Positions 1 through 10,982 of a DNA stretch of 64,000 nucleotides are shown here, piece by piece. The stretch covers positions 834,914,033 to 834,978,032 of the forward strand of contig CM062816.1 in the NCBI GenBank assembly GCA_031772625.1, read 5' to 3'. This DNA comes from Pinus tabuliformis. Its lineage: Eukaryota; Streptophyta; Pinopsida; Pinales; Pinaceae. The position numbers were made by a program, and so were the translations under genes. The stretch's first letter is position 1, and every line of letters begins with the position of its first letter. The notes under the pieces are model-generated. The model ran no database searches and was not told where the DNA came from. It was given only the letters and a program-made list of their open reading frames with translations.

Positions 1-1017
1 AGAAGAAGCCTCGCCTCTCTGCCTCCTTCTATCAACGTGAATTTTGAGCTTTTCTGCAACCATAATGTTAGATTCGACTTCTAGTGCCGCGTCCTACATT
101 TCAGCTAGGGTGGCACATCTTCTTTCTCTCAACAACAAACAGAACTCAGAGTCAAAGACACTGGTGTAGGCAAGTTTGGCAGAGGTGGGGGTAGGCTTTA
201 CCTCAGCTGGTATCATACTATACATACGGTTGAATCTTTTATTAAAATCAGACAAGGATTCCCCATTTTCCCTCTTCATGTTTCCAAACTCCGTATGATA
301 GTATAGCAAGTCCTTTTTATCTCCCAAGTGTTTTAGGAACGTATCATCTAAAGCTTCGATATCTGCTATAGATCTTGGGGCTTGTTCTCTAAACCATTTC
401 CTAGCCTCCCCATCTAGACTTTGGATAAAGACTCTCATCCACACACCATCTTCACTAATATCCAGATTATCAGCATAGCTATAAAATGACTCAAGGTGTT
501 CTTCAGCAGTGACACCTTCAGTCCCAGTGAACTTGGGCATATACTTCTGATATTCTCCAGTGGGCATAGCATTCAAGGGAGTGGGTAGTATTAAAGGTCC
601 ATACCTGGCGGCTATGATTCTTTCCATTTTGGTGGGTGCTTGTGGTCCTGTCATGTTTGGAATTTGTGGAAGGACACTAGCAGATGGGGCAGTAGGAAAT
701 AATGTAATGGATGGCAGAGATATTGGGATGTTTTGGACAGTATGGGAAAATTTCTTTGGACTGAGATTCAAAGGAAAACTAAATGGACAAGGAGCTTTAT
801 GAATCTCTGCAGGTACTTCTTCATTAGCAATACTAGGCTTTAAATCTTCAAACTGCGTATCCTCAACTAAAAACTTCTCATGCAGAGACAAATAAGATTT
901 CTGAGGCTTACCTGATTTTGATGCTCCCTTCTATGATGTTTTCTTCGGGTTAACAATCTCCTCAGGGTCAGGCACTGGGACAGCTGGAGACTTCTGCGGA
1001 TTTTTCCTAGTATGCAT
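1..1017 (-). pseudogene. Tat1 gag, broken and left-truncated
   Basis: Capsid/gag protein of a Ty3-type LTR retrotransposon, which would package element RNA in the cytoplasm. I place the start at the ATG at 1017-1015 because the frame is gag-like from there on. The capsid-like (retrotransposon gag family) part lies at about 580-94, with the motifs FIQSLDGEARKWFREQAP and ESLSDFNKRFNRMY. The frame is broken by TAG at 931-933 and TAG at 94-96, yet gag-like coding continues beyond both, and the frame runs off the window at position 1. The stops look like C-to-T decay, common in methylated plant repeats (inference). PBS and LTR lie upstream at 1182-3050. No protease or pol part is in the window. 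Confidence 0.85.
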
Positions 1018-1040
1018 CACAAACTGAGCCAGAACTTCAA

Positions 1041-1083
1041 AGTGGAGTCGCCAAAGGATGGCCTTCCTCCAGTGGAGTCGCCA
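1041..1083 (-). repeat. two TGGCGACTCCACT motifs in Tat1 leader
   Basis: Two exact 13-base copies (plus-strand AGTGGAGTCGCCA at 1041-1053 and 1071-1083) lie between the Tat1 PBS and its gag start. The same motif is the primer site of the Tat2 element at 21548. Here it sits about 100 bases inside the leader, so it is not at the PBS position. Confidence 0.75.
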
Positions 1084-1181
1084 GACAGATGATTACAACC
1101 AATGTCTATGTTCAAACCTTGTCTGTCATCAAAGCTTGAAGCTGTGTCGTCTCCCAGGGAAGCTGAGCTTCGATTCTCTTC

Positions 1182-1199
1182 TCCCTGGCAACAGCACCA
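1182..1199 (-). promoter_or_regulatory. Tat1 primer binding site, tRNA-Asp type
   Basis: On the minus strand the LTR end GAGTGATAACA is followed by TAAT and then TGGTGCTGTTGCCAGGGA. This is the Athila-type tRNA-Asp primer site (TGGCGCCGTTGCCGGGGA) with its three CpG positions changed to TpG or CpA. Its position directly after the LTR supports the call. The site primes minus-strand cDNA synthesis. Confidence 0.7.
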
Positions 1200-1203
1200 A
1201 TTA

Positions 1204-3050
1204 TGTTATCACTCCAGGAAACTCTCCGAGGTTGTAAATCAGAGATGCCTGGTAACATATAATTTTTAATATTGTTCTCTGAAATATTGGAAGGAAAGAT
1301 GGTGTGGATCAAGTCGGATAACCATTTCAACTCTATTCACACTCAAGGCATGCATGAACACCCCTAATAACACAAGGCTTTAGACTGCTAATGCTTAATA
1401 GTTTGTAGATTTAATGGATAGATGGAGAACACTGACTATGCCAGCAGGTTGCATACATGGACCTATACGAATGGCTAGCTACAGGCAGCAAATGAACTTA
1501 CTAACTATACCGGCAAATGCATATATAATCACACATATAAATAGCTAGCCATAGGCAATAAAGAAGCTTGCAAATCTAATATATCAGAGCAGAGATAAGA
1601 TGACAGTTATCTGGCCTCAAACACACAGAAAACCTGAACAAATTGTTCAATGCAAGCATAGAACAGAAGAGAAATGGACATTAAACATGTAGCAGCAAAA
1701 GAAGCTTGTGTTACTAAAGACTACAGATGAGAAGCTTGAGAAAACAGGGAAGGAATAATCTCCAAAAGTTGAACCCCTGTTACATCTTGTTTTCAGCTAT
1801 TTATAGCTTGTTTACAATGGTCCTTAGCCTTTTGAGGCTTCAGGTGTCTTAATCTATCCTTCTGTCTTGTTTAACTGATTGATTCCCTTAATAGGTAGGC
1901 ATAGCTCGGCGGTTTTCCTCTTCTGACAGAGAAATAACCATACTCAGATATTTTGGGCGGCCTGCTGTGATGCATAGGAGCTCCCTCGTGCCAAAGATGC
2001 CCCATTATGTTCGTTAGGATGACTGCTGCACTGGCAGGGCCGTTAATGCTCCATGATTTCATTTGATTTGGGTTGAGGCATGTAGTGGCCCTTCCCCTTC
2101 CCTTTCTGGGTTCTGTTTGCTGGCCGCTGTCCCTCCGCCGAATCCTTCTTCTGGTATATAACATAACTGCACGGTTCCTTCAAGGATGGCTTGTCGCCTG
2201 AACCTGCAATAGAGTGGCTGTCGTTCTTATGAAATCCCTGCACCTGTCCCTTTCAGGAAATAACTGTGAATGTTTCTTTTCTGTTATTGTGTCTGTCTGG
2301 GTCATAAACAGCGAAAACGCTGCGACACTGCTAAATCCTGCCCATTTCTGTTTCACTTGGACTTCAAACATCCTCAAACATGGCATAACTTTCTATCGGG
2401 TCACAGTCGCATATCGCAGCCGGTCGATCCCTTGCTTTTCTTTATATTTGGAAATTCATGAACAATGGTGCAAAACATGAGGAAATCGACTTTGACGAAC
2501 CTGAAAATATATGTATTTCACTTCTTATCGGCATTCGCTAAGGCTTCCTGTGTATTTCCTTATACATTGACAATACACAAAATACAATGAAAATGGCCCC
2601 CACGCAGACTTGAAATATTATTAAAAATCCTTTATAGTGTCATCAGGTCCGTCCCATCAGATCGGAGGCATGCTATATGTAAAGGCCCCGCCCCTCAGAA
2701 GACGTCGATAGCGATATTCACCGCGGACCCGATAAGTTATCAAAAATAACTCATAACGCCGTCGGGTCCAGCCCATAGGCAATTGCTGATATATGTTAAA
2801 GGCCCATCCCTTTGTTATCGCCGATAGCGATACGCCGAAGTGATATCGGCGATCGCTCATCGGTAATGTATCATGTCGCTGCCTCTGCCTTCTCTGACTT
2901 GCGATATGCCGACGCGACCTAGACCGTTGATCGGCCAGATCCGATGGCTGAGGTTGATGCGGATTCATATGCCTGCAATATTGGTTTTTATGTGATTTTT
3001 TGGGTATTTTCACCTTCCGATAGTGTAATTCTGCCCTCCAAAGGGCTTCC
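1204..3050 (-). mobile_element. Tat1 5' LTR
   Basis: The inner end is well defined: on the minus strand it ends GAGTGATAACA, identical to the end of the Tat2 LTR at 21534-21544. The outer end is uncertain and is placed near 3050, before unassigned DNA. Around 2640-2850 there are two imperfect copies, about 116 bp apart, of a GC-rich block with GCGATA and GGTCC motifs and an ATATG-rich patch, probably U3. There is no coding content. 3051-3190 is not assigned. Confidence 0.5.
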
Positions 3051-3189
3051 CTCTTGCAACCTCTTTGATCAGTGGGTAGCTTTTGTCATGTCTTGATGAT
3101 TTGAACAGCAAACATGGATTTTGGGCATGACTATAAGCATATTTGCAACATTTGAGAGCTTTTTGAATCTATTTTTAATCCATTTGCAT

Positions 3190-5215
3190 AGCGAAGCTAA
3201 CAGGTTCATCAGGAACTTCTCATGCATTTCATACCCTATCACATCATTTCAGTGGAAAGGTAAGAAGTTTGAATGAACAGAAGAATGTAAGGCTAGTTTT
3301 GAGCATCTTAAGCAGTTGTTAACACATGCGCCAGTTCTAACGATTGTGGATCTGGAGAAGGAGTTTTTAGTGTGTACAGATGCTTGCAAGAGAGAACTTG
3401 GTGGAGTTCTCATGCAATAAGGACAGGTAGTGTGCTATGAGTCACGAAAACTGAATGAGCACGAGAAGAACTATCCAACGCATGATCTTGAGCTAGCAGG
3501 GATTATACATGCATTGAAGATGTGAAGGCACTATCTTCTAGGCACGAGGTTTACATTCATGAATGATCACAATGGGTTGAGATATTTGTTTGATAAATTG
3601 AATCTAAATGCCAAGCAATCTAGATGGTTGGTTACCCTTAGTGAGTTCGAATTTGAGATCAGATACATCAAAGGGAAGGAGAAACAAGTTGCAGATGCTC
3701 TTAGCAAGAAGTTATAGGTAAATCATATAGCAGCTATGAGCTCTTATAGGACAGAGTTACAGGATAAGATCTTGCATGTAGGACAACGGGATGACAAATA
3801 CATGGAGATTATGCACAAGTTACAGCAGAGCACATGTACAGGTATAGGTACAGGTGTAGGTACATGTACAGGTATAGGTGATCAGGATGCAAACTATCAT
3901 CTCACGGAAGATGGTTTGGTGAGGTTTAGAGACAGGATCTATGTGCTAAATTTCCATGAGCTCAAGAAGCTTATCTTGAGGGAGTTTCACGCCAAGCCAT
4001 ACTCGGGTCATCCAGGATATCAGAAAACATTGAATGCAATAAAGAAGTTCTACTATTGGTTGAATCTGAAGAAGGAAGTGGCAAAGTTCGTGGTTAGATG
4101 TTTAGATTGTCAGCAGGTAAAGGCATAATGTAAGTATCCAGGTGGTTTACTACAACCTATAGCAATTCCAGAATGGAAATGTGAGTTCATTTCCATGGAT
4201 TTCATTACAGATCTTTTGTGGAAAATGAGACAACATGATTATATTATGGTCATGGTAGACAGGTTGAGCAAGTTAGCTCACTTCATTCGAGTAAAAACTA
4301 CATATTCAACTAGTAAGGTAGCACATGTGTTCATCAGAGAGATAGTGAGATTGTATGGTGTTCCAAAGAAGATTGTGTTAGATAGGGATGAAAAGTTCAC
4401 TTCCAAGTTTTGGAAGGACATATTTGTAGGTTTGGGTATAGATTTGGCCTTCAGCACAACTTATCATCCGTAGACAAATGGATAGAAAAAGAGGATTAAC
4501 AAGATCTTGGAGGATATGTTGAGTATGTACTTGGTGCACTAGCAGAAGAAATGGGAGGAGTATCTTCCACTGGTTGAGTTCACATACAACAATGGTTATC
4601 AAGAGTCATTGAGGATGAGTCCTTTCTAGGCATTGTATGGGCAGAGTTATAACACTCCCATCAGCTGGAGTGTTCCAGTGAACAAGGTACTTATTGGACC
4701 GAACATGTTGATAGACATGGAGTTGTAAATGCAAGTTATAAAGAAGAATCTAAAGGCAGCATAGGATATACAGAAGAGTTATGCATATCAACACAATGTA
4801 TTCAAGGAGTTCCAAGTTGGGGAGCATGTGTATTTGTGCATCAAGCCCAAGAAAATCTCTGTGAGGATTGGTTCATGTGCCAAGTTGGCACCATGGTATC
4901 ACAGGCCTTTTGAGATCCTTGAGAGGATTAGACCAGTGGCATATCGACTTGCACTACCTCCAACAATGAAAGTCCGTGATGTTTTCCATATTTCATTGCT
5001 TGAGAAGTATATAAAGGATGTTTATCATGATATTGATTGGTTTGTATTGCAGGTGGAGCAAGAAGGAGAGTTCCAGTCGGAGCCTCAATGCATATTGTAG
5101 CAGAAACATCTCATGTGTAGGAACATATCCATTTAAAGTGCAATGGAAGCACTTTGGGACGAAAGAAGCTACATGAGACATGGTGGATCAGATGCGGGCC
5201 CTGTATCCTTCATTG
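3190..5215 (+). pseudogene. chromovirus pol remnant: RNase H, integrase, chromodomain
   Basis: C-terminal part of a Ty3 chromovirus polyprotein, held in one frame with many stops (for example TAG 3715-3717, TAA 4126-4128, TAG 4471-4473). RNase H is visible at 3340-3715 (FLVCTDACKRELGGVLMQ, then QVADALSKK). The integrase has its HHCC zinc site (HAKPYSGHPG with CLDC, 3990-4115) and two core aspartates (SMDFIT near 4192, LDRDEKF near 4377). The third catalytic Glu region reads as stop plus Lys. A GRGT-type C-terminal region and a decayed chromodomain (QVEQEGEFQSEPQCIL) end at 5050-5215, with a frameshift. Gag, protease and RT are missing. Such chromodomains target insertion to heterochromatin. 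Not functional. Confidence 0.9.
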
Positions 5216-5521
5216 TTTTCCAGTTGAGGCAAAGCAACTTTGGTTTGATGTTTGGTATATGTTTGGCATATGTTTTGTTGATGTTTTGGTATCTGTATAT
5301 GGATGTAAATACCGCCATGAGATAAGTTATAAAGCTCCAATAAGTGGTATGGGTGTCATGTTATTATGGTTGTTATCTTGTCACGATGTTTTTCTTTTGA
5401 GCATGTCTTTCATTGTAAATACTGCATTGAGTTAAGCTATAATGTTCCATGGGCAGTATGTTTGCTTTTCAGTGGTTTTGTTGAGGTCATGGTGTGGTTT
5501 AACACTGAGGATGATGTTCCC

Positions 5522-5534
5522 TAAGGGGGAGGGT
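5522..5534 (+). promoter_or_regulatory. polypurine tract of chromovirus
   Basis: TAAGGGGGAGGG directly precedes the LTR start TGTAAAAACC at 5537. It primes plus-strand cDNA synthesis. It lies downstream of the chromodomain remnant, as expected. Confidence 0.85.
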
Positions 5535-5536
5535 TC

Positions 5537-5917
5537 TGTAAAAACCCTGGTGAAAAGTCCATGTAATAAAAATTTAATAAAGGTAAAATAAGACCATGGT
5601 TAAGGGACACTTATTCCAAGTTGAATGTTGGGTAAATATATCCTAGTGGGCATCATTGATGTGTGTTTCGGCTAAGGAAAATTGGCAAAGGCTAAGACGA
5701 AGGTATTAAAAGGAAAAAAAAGGCATTTTTGGCACATTTATTTATGAAAATAAAGGAAGTTATGAGAAAAGTAACGTGAAAGGTCACAGGTTGCATGTGA
5801 GGAGGAAATTGAAGGAAAATAATGGAAAATGAAGAAAATAGAGGCCTCATTCATAAAAAAAATCTTATGAGGATCAGTTGGTAACCTTTTTTTAGTTCAA
5901 GTTTGAAGCTCTCTCAT

Positions 5918-5971
<54 letters not shown>

Positions 5972-6417
5972 TGGTCACTTAGAGTTTTCTTGGGGCACTC
6001 TAGCTTTGGATCAAGGAAGGAAAAGAAAGAAAAGGGAAAGGAAGGAAAGCAAGGATCAAGGAAATGAAATCATGATCAAGCAGCTTCAGTAGGAATACTT
6101 ACAAGTAACCTTTTGCATGTTTGATTTCCTAGCTGGTTTGGACATGCATGGATTTGCATGTTAGTGTATGGTTGTCTTGCTGTCGGTGGCATGGTTTTTC
6201 CGGGTTATGACATGGTTTTGTTGGGTTATGACAGTGGTTTTCGTCCTAGCCTCACCTTTTTGCATATGCCATGGTGTTGGGATGTTTATTTTGGTTTTTG
6301 AGCTTTGGTTTGCCAGATGGATTTCAGGATCCAGGGAAGAGGTGGTCTCAAGTTTCATTCCCAAAGGCCTAGGAATCCCCTAATCGGTTTTGGCGGGATA
6401 CATGGTAAGACCCCATG
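5537..6417 (+). mobile_element. chromovirus 3' LTR, partial
   Basis: Starts TGTAAAAACCCTGG right after the PPT. The right end is cut by an X LTR that begins TGTAAGATCTCACC at 6418. It contains a (TC)n tract. No real genes: the short open frames at 6161-6619 are not supported. Confidence 0.7.
5930..5966 (+). repeat. (TC)n microsatellite
   Basis: About 18 perfect TC units inside the chromovirus LTR. Confidence 0.95.
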
Positions 6418-8485
6418 TGTAAGATCTCACCTTACCAACCATCAATATTATAGAGAAATATTAAACATTAAACTCAAAATGCAATATTTTTTTGTTTTTT
6501 GTTTTGTTTCCAAATCCCAAGACAAGCCCAAAGCTAATGTCTCACTCAAACCCAAAAGCCAAACTACCAAACGAAAACCATCACTTGATCCTCAAGCTCA
6601 AAAATCATATTTAAAATAAAGAGTCTTTAGTGGGATGAATAAATATCAAACTTTACGAGCCACAATTTCCAACAAGCTAATTGTTACTTCTGTTGTGACT
6701 AATTTGATTTTATTTTAAATAACATGCTTATGAATTCTTTACTTAAAAGGAGAATTCAGATTCTATAGGAGTGGTATCTAATATTTATAATTTCATATGT
6801 AAGCTGACACTACAACAATTCACTTACCCAAATTTGACTTTATCAACATGAATTTTAACTCAATGGGATTACCACGCATATTCATTGAGACATTCCAGAA
6901 ACATCTTGGTTACAAATCCTAATTTCACTTAGGCATTTATTTTTTACAGAAAATTCATAAATGTAAATAGCTATAGCCATTGAATCATTATGACAAACAA
7001 TTTGCAAGCATACAATATACAACCATTGAGGCATTTTGTCAAACACTTGGCGACCATCATCTCTTAAGACAATTTTGACAACCATTAGCAACATGAATAT
7101 AAGATTCTTACTCAACCTATTTAACTCATAAAATTCATAAATTAAAACTTCAAATATTGGCATATTAAAACAGAAATTAAATCATCTTAATCCTTCACCA
7201 AAAACTCGAGAACAAACACACAAAATTGGTAGCAGTAATATGCAAAATCGCCCAGATTTACGATCTGGGTCCGGAAAAGTGTTTTTTTTAATCAAATGGG
7301 GGGTTATGGGTCCATAGGGAACGGATACCCCCTGATGTTGGACTGAAAAATTACGAAACCACCCATGGATGCAATTTTGTTAAACTAGCAAATCTTCTGA
7401 CTCCTGGAATCTCATTTATAGATTTTGTCAAACAGATGGCATGCAAGCTTGAATCTACAACCATGCATAACAAATAGAAACAGAGAATTAATATATAATT
7501 ACTTATGTATTTTCTAAATTCTTTTCCAAACCATTTCATCTACTGTAAGTGAATTGAAGGGTTTTGAGATTCATCAAGCATTATTTTCACTCAATCATTC
7601 CTACAAACACATGGCAAGCATCCTAAGCTATTGTAATACATATAAAGAGATACTCCAAAATAAGAGTTAACCAATGATGATTCTTTTAATGCATTATGTA
7701 TGCTTACTTGTTATCTATATTTGCAAAGATTGCACGCACATAATGACTAAAATTACCTCAATTATTTTCTTTGAAACTCTTGGCTGCCATTATTTCTGCA
7801 TTTTTATTTTAAGGGCTGATCCAATGATTCCTCTAGGTATACTTTGGATATGTGTCTATTTCCTTACTTCTCCTATAGGCTGCAAGTTAGCAGTTATTCA
7901 TGCATAATCATTTGCATGTATAGTAAAATAATAACATTTCCCATTCACGGATGTTGCCAAACACTTTGCAACATATCTTGAAACCATTTCTAAAACATAT
8001 CTCTAATTACCAATTTCAATTAAAATAAAATAAAACCATAACCCATGAAACTCTCACCCAAGTACTTTGGAAATTCTTTATTGCAATTACCTTCTCCAAT
8101 ATTTCGCTTTCCCTTCTCAAATGCTACAATACCAAGCTTAGTACCATAAACTACACCAATAATAATTCCATAACATCTTGAGATCTAAACATCCATTTTT
8201 GTATTCATTTTCAACTATCCAATAAGATTCCAAAAAACATAAGCGTAAACCAAATTAGATTCTTACAACAATTTAAATTTCTACTTTTTATTTTATGCTA
8301 AAGTTGTACTATAATTTTAGGAAAATAAAAATTATACCTGAAGAGATATTCAACTCCAATCCATGAGAATATGATCCATCTTTGATCCCTTAACCAACTC
8401 ATTTGAACCATCTGGTTTTCCATCCAACCATATCCATGGAGAACTTCTCCCCTAGAACCCTCGAGTTGTAAGAGCTCACAAACAG
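6418..8485 (-). mobile_element. X LTR fragment, minus orientation
   Basis: Reverse complement of the 3' half of the X LTR at 38600-40861. It starts TGTAAGATCTCACC (inverse of the LTR end), shares the block AAATCGCCCAGATTTACGAT with 43498, and ends GAGCTCACAAACAG, where Tat2 inserted. Non-coding; short open frames are scattered and not conserved. Confidence 0.8.
8481..8485. repeat. target-site duplication AACAG, left
   Basis: AACAG directly before the Tat2 5' LTR (TGTTGG). It matches AACAG at 31709-31713 directly after the 3' LTR (ATAACA). This fixes both ends of the element. Confidence 0.9.
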
Positions 8486-9830
8486 TGTTGGCCTCCTGTT
8501 GCAACAGGGTTTCATTTTTCATGATTGACATTTTTACATGCCAAATATGTCATACTTGGCAAGCTGCAGTGTTCCATATTTCCAGAAGATACCATGAGAG
8601 TGTGCTAGTCCAAATGCCACTGCTGAGGTCCCATTTTGATGAGTTGTTCCAGTTTTGAAGAGCTTTCATTTAAGGGAGTTCCAAACAGTCTAATCTTGGT
8701 CTCCCTAGGTTTCAATTTCGTGTTGTAGAATATAGAGAATGCATCTGTCCAAACAGTTTAATCTTGGTCAGATTTGTAGATAGGTAGAGAACCTAAGGGA
8801 CCCAACTGTTTAATCTGGGCCCTGGCAGAAATAAGTGCAGATTTAGATAGGAAACATTCAGAAGAAAAATTGTAATTCTGGGTCTGCAAGTCTAAGTGCA
8901 CCCTAATCAGAAAAGAAGAAAAAATGTTAGGACAATAGGCTGGGTAGGTAGCTGTTTGGTGGCAGAATGATGATTGATGATAAATTTTGTGTCTCACAAT
9001 GTCTTATCTTTTCAGATCACAGTTATTAGGCAGTTTTATTTCAAAGGAGGTACTCAAGCTGCAATTCACTAACCTCCCCTTCTTCTCATTTCCCCCAAGT
9101 CACTTACTAACATCCCCCAAGAGGTCAAGATCTGCTTGAGCCTCTCAGTTTCATCATTTCCATGACATTTGCCTTGGTGAGGATCTGCTTCACCCAAGGA
9201 TTGCTCACTCATCTTCTGTGAGCCTTCTTTTCCCAACAAAGCCTAAGGTCTCATACCTTAGCGCCCTCTATACATCTCCATATTAACTACTAACTTTATT
9301 ATATAACTCCCTATCAGTTTTTCCCTTCCCCTATTAAAATCATGTATATAAAACTCCCTTATGTAAATACTCCCTCCCGGGCATTATAGCCATAATTCTG
9401 CTGAGTCTGGGAAATCACAGTCCATCTGGGGTTGTCTTTAGCCCATCTGAGTCATTAAGGAGCTAGTCTGACATCTGGTCAGCTAGTAACCTCTCCCCTA
9501 GCCCAAAAACCCCTCAAAAACCTCAAAAAACCCATATTCCACCCTTGTCCCTAAGTCCGAATGTAAATGTATCAACCTGTGCCTTTTTTAACACATAAAA
9601 ACCCCATTCCCTAAGTTTAAACCCACCCGCGCAAATATTAAAGGAATATTCCTGCGCATATACCGCCCCTTATCCCTCCATCATATCACACTCCCCGCCA
9701 GCCGTTGGATCGCCCGCCCCACAGATCAACGGTGGGCGGGCCGTCCCATCCCCGACCTGCCCGACGTTTAGCGTCCGGGAGATGGGCGGTATTACTGCCG
9801 TACCTCCCGCCACGCGTCAAGCGTTGGGCT
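8486..9830 (+). mobile_element. Tat2 5' LTR, first part (U3)
   Basis: Aligns to 28556-29900 of the 3' LTR. It stops at GCGTTGGGCT, where viral DNA (AGAGAAAAGA) begins. An ATG at 9705 in this LTR reads in frame into the viral coat-protein frame, so the first 42 codons of that 242-codon frame are LTR sequence and not viral. Confidence 0.92.
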
Positions 9831-10982
9831 AGAGAAAAGACAGAGTTGATGAAGAATAGAGTAGTTGATCTTCCTTCTATTGAAAGTCTAAGACTGCCAA
9901 AGAACTATGTCAGCCTTAGTTCTTTGATGAAACAAAATGGCCAACCATATGCTCCTACAATAATGGCCATGTCGGGATTAACTGGTGAGCAAACACAAGG
10001 TGAACCAAGTTCTAAAAGAGATAGAAGTGATTCTTTTTTCCATTCCGACAAAGGAAAAAGAGGTGCTGGTGATACCAATGCACATGAAGCATCAGCATCT
10101 AGCCCGTTCAGCAGATATACTGAAAATCTGCAATCTATACCTATAAGGTTGGACAATCCTGCTTCCAGAGGATATGGAAATTCATTGTTAGTAAATATTG
10201 ATTGCCTTGATTATAATGAAGTAATTGTTGTTTTGCATAATGTCCATGCTTGGGAATTACAGAGGAAAGCTGAAGCCAAAGTATCATGGTCTGATGTAGT
10301 TACTCAAATTGTATGGTATTTTACTGGCATACTAAAGCAATGGTGGGAAAGGCTTGCAGAGGAAGAGAAAGATCAAATAGTTGAACATAGTACTGATCCA
10401 TTAAGAGAACTGTTTGAAGCTTTAAAACATTAATTTGTTGGATTAGTCCCTGAAGATTCAGCCCATCATTCACAGCTATTTCTCTCCCAGAAGTTATGCG
10501 ACATTGATTATTTGCAAGAGTATTTTTGTGTTATGCAAAAACTTCTGTATCAGGCTAGTGATCCACATAATGTTGCCTATCTGAGATATTACATTCAGTC
10601 TATGCCTGGTAAAATTCCTGATCTAATTAATCAGTACATAGCAGATCATAAAGTGAATTTGGAAGGACAATCATTTGCAGCTATTCACCAATTGATTGTC
10701 ACAATTTTGCAGAAAGAATGTGCAGAGAGCAAAGCTAAGAAGAATTTTTCAAAACAGATGCACTTTAGCACAAAGCTTTGCAATAATTTCAAAGAAACCT
10801 ATAATTTTGGTTGTCACAAGAAAAGTGAAAGAAAGGTTTCTAAAAAGACAAAGTTTGATAACTCCTGCTCCTGCAAGACTGATAAATACTTTCCTAAAAA
10901 GAAAAAATAATTTCCTTCCAAAAGATCATTTAAAGGACAAAGGGTAGTATTTAGGAAAAGATCAAAACCTTCGAAAAAAGGT
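9831..10982 (+). pseudogene. left viral copy: coat-protein-like region
   Basis: N-terminal part of the viral polyprotein as preserved here. It has a Ser-rich, charged leader, then an alpha-rich coat-like region with a YYIQSMPGKIPDLINQY motif, then a Lys-rich basic tail before the zinc knuckle. This is the layout of caulimovirid capsid proteins. The frame (codons starting at positions divisible by 3) is broken by TAA at 10431-10433 and TAA at 10908-10910. The viral start codon is missing, because the copy begins inside the frame at the LTR junction. The right copy carries the same region with stops at other places. Confidence 0.8.

Noticed and set aside
560..802. Plus-strand 80-codon frame
   Set aside because: It is the antisense of the Tat1 gag coding region.
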